From Butyrivibrio hungatei NK4A153 (GTDB lineage Bacteria > Bacillota > Clostridia > Lachnospirales > Lachnospiraceae), in the NCBI RefSeq assembly GCF_000424465.1, contig NZ_AUJY01000011.1:62001-126000 (forward strand): a stretch of DNA of 64,000 nucleotides, written 5' to 3'. This document shows, piece after piece, positions 16,436 through 24,558 of this stretch. The notes below the pieces were generated by a model. The model had not been told where the DNA came from, made no database searches, and saw only the letters and a program-made list of their open reading frames with translations. The translations under genes were made by a program, and so were the position numbers. Each line of letters starts with the position of its first letter. The stretch's first letter is position 1.

Positions 16436-16629
16436 GCCCGGCCACAAAGGTATATATTCGGAGATGCGCTGTGTACGTCTGCGGCGTGATTTCCATAAAT
16501 TCTAAAACAGATAAATGCCTCATTTCATGTTATTCAGAACAATCGGCATTTATCTGTTTTAGAATTTTGGAAATCATCGTCCTCGTCCGAATACAGCGCA
16601 TCTTCGAATATATACCTTTGTGGCTGGGC
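16436..16629. mobile_element. 194-bp long inverted-repeat element (MITE-like)
   Basis: The 353-bp gap between ppdK and the MATE gene is mostly this structure. Outer arms: 16436-16472 and 16593-16629, 37 bp each with about two mismatches (GCCACAAAGGTATATATTCG on the left, its complement on the right). Inner arms: 16489-16519 and 16545-16574, with ATAAATTCTAAAACAGATAA on the left. A 25-base central loop separates them; the 16-18 bp between outer and inner arms do not pair well. There is no convincing coding content. It behaves like a non-autonomous element or a structured RNA; I see no clear target-site duplication. Confidence 0.6.
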
Positions 16630-16661
16630 TGTCTATGAAATGGCGGTAGACGCAAGAATAC

Positions 16662-16685
16662 GAGCTTCGAGAAGCTCGGCTTTTT
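16662..16685 (+). terminator. Second small hairpin with T tract
   Basis: GAGCTTC (16662-16668) pairs with GAAGCTC (16671-16677), then GGCTTTTTG. An outer CGCAA/TTGCG adds to the stem. It lies just before the 3' end of the MATE gene. Confidence 0.6.
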
Positions 16686-16729
16686 GCGAGAAGATGTGTT
16701 CAGGGAATAATTTTTTTTACTGTATTTAT

Positions 16730-18076
16730 TCAGATGGCTTTTTCTTTATTGCGGATTTCGTAGAAGTATACGACAAAAAGTATTAGATCGGCGAGGATCC
16801 AGGCGCTGATTTCGCCGTAGAAGATGCCGGTGTAGCCTATGATTTTTGTCATGACTGTTGCGCATAGAACTCTCATTAATAGTTGTCCTGCGCTGGATAT
16901 CATGGGGACAAGGGTGTTTCCGATGCCTTGTAATGCGGCTCTTACGATGTAGAGGGTGTAGAGAAGGGGGTAGAAGAGGCCGATTATAAGGAGGTATTGG
17001 CGGCCGTATGAAAAGGCCATGGGAGAGGTTTTGTCTGCTTCGACGAATAATTTCATGGAACTTTCGCCGAAGAATATCATGATGAAGGAGCAGATTAGTG
17101 CTGTCACTATACCGAGTAAGAGTGCGGATTTTACGCCTGAATGGATGCGGTCGATCTTTTTGGCTCCGTAGTTTTGGGAGACGTATGCAACTATAGCCAT
17201 TCCGTATGATGAAGCGGCTATTTCGAGAAGGGCGTATATTTTTCCGCCAATTGTATAACCTGATAGTAAATCTATTCCGAACATGTTTACGTTTCGGTTT
17301 ACTATAAGACCTCCTATTGCGGTGATGATGCTTTGAATGGCCATAGGAAGGCCGGTGCTTATAAGTTTGTGGAATATATGCTTTTCCTTGTAAGAGTTTT
17401 TGCCAATTTTTTCTTTTATAGATTTAATCTTGAGAACGTGATAGCCGCATATGATCATGACAAGGCATTCTGAAAGGATTGTTCCCAGTGCGGCTCCGGC
17501 AACGCCTAAGTGCATTATGCATATGAAAAGAAGGTCGAGAACGATGTTACAGAGTGATGATATTGTCATTGCCAATAAAGGAATATGGCTGTTTCCGCAG
17601 CTTCTAAGAGTTGCGGCGAAGAACTGATAAAAGATAAGAAAAGGAATTCCTGCGAATATGACGGCGGCATATGTATATGCGTAGTCAAATGCCTCGGGCA
17701 GTGTGCCTATCAAATTCAGAAAAGGTCTTAAACATATGAGAAGTATCGGGATGAGTAAAATGGAAATAATGATGCATATGGTTTGAGCTTTTTTGTAGTA
17801 ATAATAAAAAGCCTGTTCATTCTTTTCGCCGTACTTATTGCCCAAAAGCACTGAGAATCCCTGAATCAGTCCGATCAATGAAGCGGTTACGAGAAAGATG
17901 AGCCAATCGGTGCCTCCGATTGAGGCTATTCCAAGAGCACCTATTTTCTTGCCTATGATAATGCTGTCAACGACAGTATATAGCTGCTGGAATATATTTC
18001 CCAATATCATGGATGAAGAAAAAGAAAGAATGAGTTTGAAGGGATTGCCTGTTGTCATGTCCTGATCTTTTGCCAT
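16730..18076 (-). CDS. MATE family efflux transporter
   Basis: A 448-residue membrane protein with about twelve helices in two similar halves. The first part has TTGNPFKLILSFSSSMILGNIFQQLYTVVDSIIIGK and the second half SGYTIGGKIYALLEIAASSYGMAIVAYVSQNYGAKK, both typical of the NorM/DinF-like MATE exporters, which swap Na+ or H+ for drugs or metabolites. I used the ATG at 18076 (MAKDQDMTTG), as in relatives; a TTG at 18130 would add 18 residues. The substrate is unknown. Confidence 0.88.
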   Translation of the reverse strand: MAKDQDMTTGNPFKLILSFSSSMILGNIFQQLYTVVDSIIIGKKIGALGIASIGGTDWLIFLVTASLIGLIQGFSVLLGNKYGEKNEQAFYYYYKKAQTICIIISILLIPILLICLRPFLNLIGTLPEAFDYAYTYAAVIFAGIPFLIFYQFFAATLRSCGNSHIPLLAMTISSLCNIVLDLLFICIMHLGVAGAALGTILSECLVMIICGYHVLKIKSIKEKIGKNSYKEKHIFHKLISTGLPMAIQSIITAIGGLIVNRNVNMFGIDLLSGYTIGGKIYALLEIAASSYGMAIVAYVSQNYGAKKIDRIHSGVKSALLLGIVTALICSFIMIFFGESSMKLFVEADKTSPMAFSYGRQYLLIIGLFYPLLYTLYIVRAALQGIGNTLVPMISSAGQLLMRVLCATVMTKIIGYTGIFYGEISAWILADLILFVVYFYEIRNKEKAI

Positions 18077-18130
18077 TGTGTCTGATTTTTTCCCTGTTTT
18101 ATTTTGAGTAGATTTGAAATAGATTATCAA

Positions 18131-18173
18131 ATAAAAAGTAGGAGACGAGTATCTGTATATCGTTTCCTACTTT
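18131..18173 (-). terminator. Terminator behind the truncated lipoprotein copy
   Basis: Stem AAAGTAGGAGACGA (18136-18149) with TCGTTTCCTACTTT (18160-18173), one mismatch; on the minus strand TTTTTATTT follows. Confidence 0.75.
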
Positions 18174-18216
18174 CTGATTTGCTTATTTATAGTATACCAC
18201 AATTTGCGTTAGCCGA

Positions 18217-18540
18217 TCATTCTAATGTTGTTGCATTTAACAGCTCGGCATCATATTCATCGTCAAGGCCTGATGCATCGTAAAGTGAAATGTAGTTATC
18301 TTTGACAAGGCATAATATTCTTCTGTTTAACTTGGCGCCGTTGAATGTTCCTGAAATCTTAAGTGAAGGATGTTCTTCGCCTAAGAAAGTGACTTTTTCA
18401 ACTTCTGCAGTTACACCGGTTAAACCTTGGCCTTCAAAATCTTTTACAACTGTTTCTTTTTCGGCTTCGAGAATGGCTTCTTCAGTATTTGCAGAGCCGA
18501 TTTTTTTGAGCGTTACGGTAACGTTTGCTTTGCCCTGCGC
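18217..18540 (-). pseudogene. 5'-truncated copy of the lipoprotein gene at 20953-21705
   Basis: The encoded 105-110 residues align with the C-terminal half of the lipoprotein 2.7 kb away: GLTGVTAEVEKVTFLGEEHPSL here against GLTDVTAEMETVKFLGEDHPSL there, and the same ends (GSGLEADNYDSELLSAEKTE versus ASGLDDEYDAELLNATTLE). The signal peptide, acidic linker and first 130 residues are gone; similarity stops near 18530, next to a CCTGCGCAGG palindrome (18534-18543). Beyond it lies unrelated DNA with the coupling-protein remnant. An open frame up to 18558 begins with unrelated MFYYCPAQ. There is no export signal, so it is probably dead. Confidence 0.75.
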
Positions 18541-18587
18541 AGGACAATAATAAAACATTTTTTACAAGGAGGATCGTGTATGATTAA

Positions 18588-19193
18588 CAACGAAGTAATC
18601 TGCTTTGTGAGAAGGCTGATGATGTGTACGGCGGCAGACTTCCAGTCCACGTCAGATGCCTCATCGATGAGACAGCTAATATCGGGCAGATCCCGAACTT
18701 GGAGAAGCTGGTGGCAACCATCCGAAGCCGTGAGATTAGTGCATGCCTGTTCCTACAGGCGAAGTCACAGCTGAAAGCTATCTATAAGGACAACACGGAT
18801 ACCATCATAGGAAATATGGATTCTCAGCTGTTCCTTGGTGGCACTTAACCAACCACGCTGAAGGATTTATCCCAGTTTCTTGGAAAAGAAACCATCGATA
18901 TGTATAACACCGGTGAGAGCAGGGGCAACAATCCTTCCTACTCCATGAACTATCAGAAGAGTGGAAAGGACCTCATGACTGTGGATGAAATCGCAGTCAT
19001 GGATGGTGACAAGTGCATCCTGCAGCTTCGAGATGTACGTCCATTTTTGTCGGACAAATATGATGTCACCCAGCATCCGCTTTATAAGGAGACTGGCGAG
19101 TATGATGAGAGGAATAAGTTGGATATCCAACGGTTTCTGCATCAGGGGATAAAGTTGAAAAGTGGAGAAATGTTTGATGTGGTGAGGGTCTAA
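18588..19193 (+). pseudogene. Remnant of a VirD4/TraG-type conjugative coupling protein
   Basis: The frame reads NLLCEKADDVYGGRLPVHVR, LIDETANIGQIPNLEKLVAT, IRSREISACLFLQAKSQLKA, IIGNMDSQLFLGGT, the C-terminal half of the Walker B/ATPase region of TraG/VirD4 coupling proteins carried by Tn916- or Tn1549-like conjugative elements. At 18846-18848 a TAA interrupts it, and the very next codons continue in the same frame (PTTLKDLSQFLGKETIDMYN...RPFLSDKYDVTQHP). The family has Glu at that point (GGxEPTTLK), so one GAA-to-TAA change explains the stop. The first two thirds of the gene, including Walker A, are absent. A strong AAGGAGG plus ATG at 18580 reads another frame. Confidence 0.85.
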
Positions 19194-19203
19194 GGTAATT
19201 TAG

Positions 19204-19255
19204 GCACCTCTTTAGCACTATGATAATGTATAATAAACATAGTGCTGAGAGGTGC
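19204..19255. promoter_or_regulatory. Long inverted repeat with a -10 box in its loop
   Basis: GCACCTCTTTAGCACTATG (19204-19222) and CATAGTGCTGAGAGGTGC (19238-19255) are complementary apart from a small bulge. The 15-base loop holds TATAAT (19229-19234), 49 bp before the YkgJ-type gene. It may be an operator-flanked promoter or an attenuating hairpin. Confidence 0.5.
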
Positions 19256-19282
19256 TCAATAATACATACGGAGAATGACAGA

Positions 19283-19966
19283 ATGAGATTATTTAAAAAA
19301 CATAGTTCAGTTAGAAAAGGATCCTTTGAATATTTAAAAGAAGAATTAGTCAATTATATTGCTACGAATAAACACGAAATAACAAGAACCATAAATGAAC
19401 GAGCGAAAGGTGATCCATTAAAGGCCTATGAGGGTATGCTGGAAGTATACGATGAAGTGCTGAACAGAATTGAAGATAAGTGTGAATTTAAATCTACTTG
19501 TAAAAAGGGATGTGCAGATTGTTGCTATCAAGCAATTTATGTAAATTATCTTGAGGCGAAAATAATACTTGATTCTATAGATAAATTATACCGTCGTCAA
19601 CGTGAAAAGATAAGAAAAGTAGCTCAAGAAAATATGAGAATCATTGAAGAAAATAAGATTCCTCTTAAACTTTTAATGGTAGATGATGAAACTGATATTC
19701 AAAAAAAATACTTAAAGTTAAAGTTGCCATGCCCTCTTTTAGGAGAAGAGCATAGTTGCATAATCTATAATGATAGACCTACCGTTTGTCAGCGATACAG
19801 AAATTATGGAGAAGCATGTAAATGCGAAGGGCAGATTTCAAATGATTCTTATTCTTTTCCAGAATTAGCAGATGAGCAAGTTTTGATTGAAATGGCAATA
19901 AATGGAGAAAAATCACCAGATACAAGATTTTTTTTATTGTCTTCGTTATTAGCAAATGAAATCTAA
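19283..19966 (+). CDS. YkgJ-like cysteine-cluster protein
   Basis: A 227-residue protein. The cysteine cluster CEFKSTCKKGCADCC (about residues 67-81) and the later CPLLGEEHSCIIYNDRPTVC pattern match the YkgJ/CxxCxxCC family, thought to bind Zn or an Fe-S centre; function unsettled. The start at 19283 has GGAG nine bases upstream; a start at 19220 would lie in the inverted repeat. Codon use is more AT-rich than in neighbouring core genes, and it lies between two gene remnants, so it may have arrived with the mobile DNA. Confidence 0.75.
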   Translation: MRLFKKHSSVRKGSFEYLKEELVNYIATNKHEITRTINERAKGDPLKAYEGMLEVYDEVLNRIEDKCEFKSTCKKGCADCCYQAIYVNYLEAKIILDSIDKLYRRQREKIRKVAQENMRIIEENKIPLKLLMVDDETDIQKKYLKLKLPCPLLGEEHSCIIYNDRPTVCQRYRNYGEACKCEGQISNDSYSFPELADEQVLIEMAINGEKSPDTRFFLLSSLLANEI

Positions 19967-20005
19967 ATAATTACCATGCTGTTGTCGATAAGAAGTCGAT
20001 TATAA

Positions 20006-20341
20006 AGCTATCTGGCACAGGTATCCTCAGAACAGGTGCCTGCATTTAATGTGACATTTGAGCCTGGTTGTCGTAACTTCTGGCATATTCATCATGCAAA
20101 ATCCGGTGGAGGGCAGATGCTCATATGTATAGGTGGCAGAGGCTGGTATCAGGAGGAGGGAAAAGAAGCAGTGGAGCTTACTCCGGGTAAAGTTGTGAAT
20201 ATTCCGGTAGGTGTAAAACATTGGCATGGAGCTGCTGCAGATTTCTGGATGAGTCATCTTGCTTTTGAGATTCATGGTGAGGGTGGTTCAACAGAGTGGT
20301 GTGAACCGGTTTCGGATAAACTATATGGTGAATTAAAATGA
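20006..20341 (+). pseudogene. 5'-truncated cupin-domain gene
   Basis: The readable part starts SYLAQVSSEQVPAFNVTFEPG and continues HIHHAKSGGGQM, GRGWYQEEGK, VNIPVGVKHWHGAA, the metal-binding cupin barrel seen in carboxymuconolactone-decarboxylase-associated cupins. Metal ligands (two His of HIHH, Gln, the HWHG His) are kept. Relatives have about 30-40 more residues at the N-terminus; here the frame is stopped by TAA immediately before AGC 20006. A GTG at 20036 could start a shorter protein but has no ribosome site. The 3' end is intact and overlaps the next gene (ATGATG), so the old operon junction survives. Confidence 0.6.
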
Positions 20342-20883
20342 TGTCGAAAAGAATTGTTGCAATACTGGTGGTCTTTTTGTTGCTGTTAACAGGGTGTAAA
20401 GCGAATAGTTCCGGTGATTTTCAAGAAGATGATAATGCTGTGCAGATGGAATCCGGTGTTCAAACAGATATAAATGAGCTAAAGGAGCAGACTGAGATGA
20501 AAAACGTGGATGAAAGCACTCTGGCTGATAATCAGATTCGTGTAACTGTAGGAAACAGTTCTTTTATTGTGAATCTTGAAGACAATGAAACAGCCAAAGC
20601 TTTGAGAGAAATGCTTACAGATGAGGATTTGACTATTTCAGCGTCAAATTACGGAGGATTTGAGAAAGTCTGCCGGTTAGGAAAAACTCTACCATGTAAT
20701 GACACGCAGATTACAACTGAGGTCGGCGATGTAATGTTATACAGCGGGAATCAGATTGTATTTTTTTATGGTGCTAATTCATGGACTTATACGAAACTTG
20801 GTAAAGTGGAAGAGCCGAGTTTAGAAACACTTGAAAAGATATTAAGTGGACCGGAGACGGAAATTACACTAAGTATAAGGTAG
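20338..20883 (+). CDS. Lipoprotein with cyclophilin-like domain
   Basis: A 181-residue protein. Signal with lipobox LTGC (Cys20), a polar linker, then about 110 residues (IRVTVGNSSFIVNLEDNETAKALREML, GDVMLYSGNQIVFFYG) that match the cyclophilin-like fold family found in Clostridia next to cupin and flavodoxin or aldo-keto reductase genes. No prolyl isomerase activity can be assumed. It overlaps the truncated cupin by four bases, so translation was coupled; with the 5' cupin end gone its own promoter is unclear. Confidence 0.8.
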   Translation: MMSKRIVAILVVFLLLLTGCKANSSGDFQEDDNAVQMESGVQTDINELKEQTEMKNVDESTLADNQIRVTVGNSSFIVNLEDNETAKALREMLTDEDLTISASNYGGFEKVCRLGKTLPCNDTQITTEVGDVMLYSGNQIVFFYGANSWTYTKLGKVEEPSLETLEKILSGPETEITLSIR

Positions 20884-20891
20884 TAAAGGGG

Positions 20892-20946
20892 AGTCAAAGG
20901 GACGGTTCTTTTGACTTGCTGAGTCAGCCGAACCGTCCCCTTGACT
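20892..20946. terminator. Hairpin of the GGGACGGTTC repeat type between convergent genes
   Basis: AGTCAAAGGGACGGTTC (20892-20908) pairs with GAACCGTCCCCTTGACT (20930-20946). The core GGGACGGTTC/GAACCGTCCC with flanking TTGAC is a dispersed repeat common in clostridial intergenic DNA. It has no long T run, but it separates two genes that point at each other. Confidence 0.65.
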
Positions 20947-20952
20947 TGCCAT

Positions 20953-21705
20953 TTATTCTGTTTTTTCTGCGCTTAATAATTCTGAGTCATAGTTATCGGC
21001 TTCAAGTCCCGATCCTGTGAAAGTTATAATATAACCGTCTTTGATAAGACAGATACATCTCTGGTACAGAACTGTGCCGTTTATTTTTGCATTAAGTACA
21101 AGTGAAGGATGATCTTCGCCTAAGAACTTAACTGTCTCCATCTCGGCAGTTACATCTGTTAATCCCTGAGCTTCAAGAGCTGAAATTGAAGGTTCTTTCT
21201 GAGATTCCATAATTGACTGCTCATTTGCAAGTGCTCCTGCAAGTGAACCTACACTCTGAAGAACAACATTAAGTGTTTTGCCTGTTGTTCCGTCAACAGC
21301 GTAAGTTACTACCATAATACTACCGCTGTCGAGAGCTTTCTTTGCAGCTTTGTTATCTTTGAATGCATCAAGATCTGTTATTGTGCTGTTTAATGTCTGA
21401 AGCTCTTCAGCATTTGCAAATTTGTAGTTATCGCCTAAAGAAAACTTAACCCCAAAAAACTTGTTTTCATATGTGGTTCCGTTTACAACACCTGAAATGT
21501 TTTCGCCGGAATCACTTGCGTCAGAGCTTTCTGAAGATGTGCTTTCTGCAGCGTTTTCGTTTGAAGAATCAGAAGGTGCTGCTTCAGCGGATGCTTCGCT
21601 TTCTGCATTGTTGTTTGTTGCAGGCTCAACTTTCTGAGCTCCGCAAGCAACAGAGCTTGTTGCTAATGCAAGTGCGAACATTGTTGCCAATAATTTCTTT
21701 TTCAT
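20953..21705 (-). CDS. Putative lipoprotein, parent of the truncated copy
   Basis: A 250-residue protein. MKKK, hydrophobic stretch, lipobox SVAC (Cys21), then a Ser/Glu/Ala-rich linker to about residue 65, then a compact domain (GTTYENKFFGVKFSLGDNYKF...). The C-terminal 110 residues recur as the gene remnant at 18217. I do not know the family name; many Lachnospiraceae carry such surface lipoproteins. Ribosome site TAGGAGAG lies seven bases from the ATG. Confidence 0.78.
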   Translation of the reverse strand: MKKKLLATMFALALATSSVACGAQKVEPATNNNAESEASAEAAPSDSSNENAAESTSSESSDASDSGENISGVVNGTTYENKFFGVKFSLGDNYKFANAEELQTLNSTITDLDAFKDNKAAKKALDSGSIMVVTYAVDGTTGKTLNVVLQSVGSLAGALANEQSIMESQKEPSISALEAQGLTDVTAEMETVKFLGEDHPSLVLNAKINGTVLYQRCICLIKDGYIITFTGSGLEADNYDSELLSAEKTE

Positions 21706-21743
21706 AACTTTTCTCTCCTAAATTTAAAATAAAAACTCGTTTC

Positions 21744-21749
21744 ATTCTA
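21744..21749 (-). promoter_or_regulatory. Extended -10 for the lipoprotein gene
   Basis: On the minus strand TGCTAGAAT (TG + one base + TAGAAT at 21749-21744) lies 39 bp before the start. The -35 (TAGCAT, 17-bp spacer) is weak. Confidence 0.5.
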
Positions 21750-21851
21750 GCACATAATATTTGAGAATGCTATTAAAAAATTAACTGTTTTATCGTTTGC
21801 GTAATAAACACAGATTTGAACTGGGTTTATAAGGGGGGGATTAATTAGTTC

Positions 21852-21880
21852 TTGAGCGGTAAATGTAATAATGATAAAAT
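21852..21880 (+). promoter_or_regulatory. Promoter of the FapA-type gene
   Basis: TTGAGC (21852-21857), 17-bp spacer, TAAAAT (21875-21880) with an upstream TG (TGATAAAAT), 74 bp before the start. Confidence 0.7.
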
Positions 21881-21953
21881 TGTTATAAGAAATAGATAAT
21901 TAATAGTGCATTGCAGGCCGATATTCCATGACCGGTTGGGAGATGTGACATCT

Positions 21954-24479
21954 ATGGATGCTCAGGAACTTGATTTAGAACTTGATCTTGAAAATGAAAC
22001 GATGTCTTACTCCGGTCTCTCTTCGCTTAATAAGAGTGCGTTGGAGAGAGAACTAGAGATGTGCAAAAAATTAGGGGCTGACGCTGATAAGCTTCGGGCT
22101 CTTAATTTTAATGCACTTCAGCTTTCAGAGATACGAAAGGGTATCAATGATAAAGTTGATGTTGCAAAATATATGGATCCCAGAAAATCGTGGACTGAGA
22201 TGGAAGAGCTCAGGATTGAAATGACTCAGAACATCGATATGAGTTCATACAGAGAACAGGGATTTGATGTTCAGCAGATTTCTCAGATAAGAAAGGGAAT
22301 TGCTGCGGGAATTGATGTATCTGCATATGCAAAGAGGGAATACCTTGCGGATCAGATGAGAGAGCTCCGCATCGGCCTCAGCAGGGGAGAAGGTGTTCCT
22401 ATCATTTTCTTTCAGGACCCGGCATTTGACAGCCTTCAAATGCGTGAGATCAGAAAAGGTCTCGAAGCGGGAATTGATATCTCTAAATACGCTTCTGTTG
22501 ATATTCCTTACATGAAAATGAGAGCGATCAGAAAAAGTGCGGAAGACGGACTTTTCTTTGATGAGGCTCAGATACGCAGTTACAATGCGAGCATACTTGA
22601 AGAACTGCATGCCGCGTATAAGGATAATGTAGATATAAGTCAGTATGTAAGGGAAAAGTATGATGCGGAGCAGATTGAGCAGATAAGAATATGTCTTAAG
22701 GAAAAAATATCTATAGATAAATATATCAATCCGGATATGAGAAGCGATGCGATAAAAGAAATCAGGATAGGCCTTGAGAACGGCATCGACGTCGGAAGAT
22801 ATGCTGATGCGTCGTATGGCTGGCAACAGATGTATGAGATGCGCATAGGACTTGAGCATCAGATTGATATTACTCCATATACCAATCCTCTTTATCAGGC
22901 CGATCAGATGAGAGAGCTCAGACTCGGTATAGAAGACGGACTTGATATCAGCGCATTTTCATCGATGATGTACACTGCCCGTGATATGCGTCGCATAAGA
23001 GAACGCATATTGGGAGAGGGATATGGCTTTGTAGGGCACAGAGTACATGATGAAGAAGTGCTTGATAGGACTGACGGTGTTCCCAATGAAACTGTTCTTC
23101 TTAACTACATGCTTGAAAACAGGGATGAGTTTCTGTCGTTTACTTCCGATGAGATGATATGCTGGATTAAGCTTCCTGCGCGAAATGACGGCGCAGTATA
23201 TACTGAAGATCTGATCATGAGCTTCCTTGTTCAGTGCAGAATAATGGCGGGAATCAACAAAGAAGCAATTTCAAATATGCTAAGTAACTTAAATCATAAT
23301 GAGAAATATGTTGTTGCCGCAGGAAAAGCCGCTGTTAACGGAGTTGACGGCTATTATGAATTCTTGGTGGATATGGAGCAGGAGCAGGAGCCTGTGATAT
23401 TGAATGACGGAACGGCGGATCTTTCGAATATCGAAGCAATCAAGCAGGTTAAGGCCGGCGATAAGATTGCAATATATCACAAGGCGAAAAAAGGAGAAGA
23501 CGGATATAACGTATACGGAGAAGCTCTGCGGGCAAGAAACGGTAAAGAAATCCCAATCTTAAAAGGCGAGGGATTTATGATACTGAATGACAGGGTTACT
23601 TATGTTGCAAAATACTCCGGTGCCATCAGCATGGTCGACGGAGTGATAAATATCGAAAAGATTATGATACTTCCCGAAGTAAAGATAACCGATAATAAGA
23701 TTGTTTATGACGGGGTTGTATATGTAACCGGAGATGTTCATTCCGGATGTGATATTAATGCGTCGGGAGACGTGATAATAGGCGGCCATATGGAAAGCTC
23801 TGAAATAGTTAGCGGAAGGAATGTTATCATTAAAGGGGGTGCGACATGTCCCATCAGAGGCTCGATAAAAGCAAAGGGAGATGTCTCGGCGAAATTCTTT
23901 GAGGGTGTAACGATAAGCGGAAAAAATATTTCCGCTAACTATTTCATAAACTGCAATGTCGTCGCGAGCGGACTTATCAGAACATATGGAAGAGTGGGAA
24001 CTATATACGGAGGAAGTGTTCAGAGTCTTTTTGGAATTGAAACGGCGTCAGTCGGAAACAAAGCCGGTGCAAAGACCATTGTCACTCTTGGCGTAAACAA
24101 TACCATACTTGCTGAGCTCAGCAATATCAACAAAGCAATAAGCAGAGAGGAAGAGGAACTTAACAGCCTTAAAGTGCAAAGAGACAGGCTTTCCGAGGAT
24201 GCATCCGCCGACAGACAGAGGATGCAATGGAAGATCAAGGTTAATGCTGCGATAGGAATGAAGGAAGGCAAGATAAAAGACCTTGAAGCGAAAAAGAGTA
24301 AGGTCCAGGCTGAAATTGACAAAGGAAGCGAGGCAAGAGCAACAATTACCGAAGTTGCTTATTCCGGAACGGTGTTTGTCATTGACAGAATGGTACTTAG
24401 AATTGAGGAAGACAGAAAGACATATGATAAATTGACGATCAAAGCAAGCGCCGACAGAGACAGTATAGAAGTAATGTAA
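21954..24479 (+). CDS. FapA/DUF342 protein with twelve 26-residue N-terminal repeats
   Basis: About 841 residues. Residues 56-350 are some twelve copies of a 26-residue unit of the form QMxEIRxGLxxGIDxSxYAxxxY, each likely a pair of short helices. After a hinge (DEEVLDRTDGVPNET) comes a FapA/DUF342 domain: NDGTADLSNIEAIKQVKAGD, then VYVTGDVHSGCDINASGDV and IIGGHMESSEIVSGRNVIIK, stacked beta-helix turns like those of polymer-forming proteins. A coiled coil (ISREEEELNSLKVQRDRL) lies near the C-terminus. FapA influences flagellar assembly or polar localisation in Vibrio; here no flagellar gene is near. ATG 21954 has GGGAG eleven bases upstream; GTG 21906 is less likely. Confidence 0.75.
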   Translation: MDAQELDLELDLENETMSYSGLSSLNKSALERELEMCKKLGADADKLRALNFNALQLSEIRKGINDKVDVAKYMDPRKSWTEMEELRIEMTQNIDMSSYREQGFDVQQISQIRKGIAAGIDVSAYAKREYLADQMRELRIGLSRGEGVPIIFFQDPAFDSLQMREIRKGLEAGIDISKYASVDIPYMKMRAIRKSAEDGLFFDEAQIRSYNASILEELHAAYKDNVDISQYVREKYDAEQIEQIRICLKEKISIDKYINPDMRSDAIKEIRIGLENGIDVGRYADASYGWQQMYEMRIGLEHQIDITPYTNPLYQADQMRELRLGIEDGLDISAFSSMMYTARDMRRIRERILGEGYGFVGHRVHDEEVLDRTDGVPNETVLLNYMLENRDEFLSFTSDEMICWIKLPARNDGAVYTEDLIMSFLVQCRIMAGINKEAISNMLSNLNHNEKYVVAAGKAAVNGVDGYYEFLVDMEQEQEPVILNDGTADLSNIEAIKQVKAGDKIAIYHKAKKGEDGYNVYGEALRARNGKEIPILKGEGFMILNDRVTYVAKYSGAISMVDGVINIEKIMILPEVKITDNKIVYDGVVYVTGDVHSGCDINASGDVIIGGHMESSEIVSGRNVIIKGGATCPIRGSIKAKGDVSAKFFEGVTISGKNISANYFINCNVVASGLIRTYGRVGTIYGGSVQSLFGIETASVGNKAGAKTIVTLGVNNTILAELSNINKAISREEEELNSLKVQRDRLSEDASADRQRMQWKIKVNAAIGMKEGKIKDLEAKKSKVQAEIDKGSEARATITEVAYSGTVFVIDRMVLRIEEDRKTYDKLTIKASADRDSIEVM

Positions 24480-24501
24480 AACATGGTACAAAAATAATAT
24501 C

Positions 24502-24555
24502 AAAAGCTTTAACTTTGCCAAAACACCAAATTAAGCAAAGTTAAGGCTTTTTTTT
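24502..24555 (+). terminator. Terminator between FapA gene and ATP synthase operon
   Basis: AAAAGCTTTAACTTTGC (24502-24518) pairs with GCAAAGTTAAGGCTTTT (24535-24551), one mismatch, followed by T. It separates the two units. Confidence 0.85.
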
Positions 24556-24558
24556 ACA

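Noticed and set aside
16213-16638. Frame of 141 codons across the ppdK end and the hairpin element
   Set aside because: It is out of frame with ppdK, rich in Leu/Arg from shifted codons, and crosses a terminator and a long inverted repeat.
18427-18774. Plus-strand frame over the truncated lipoprotein and the coupling-protein remnant
   Set aside because: It reads both remnants in the wrong strand or frame; the homology is in other frames.
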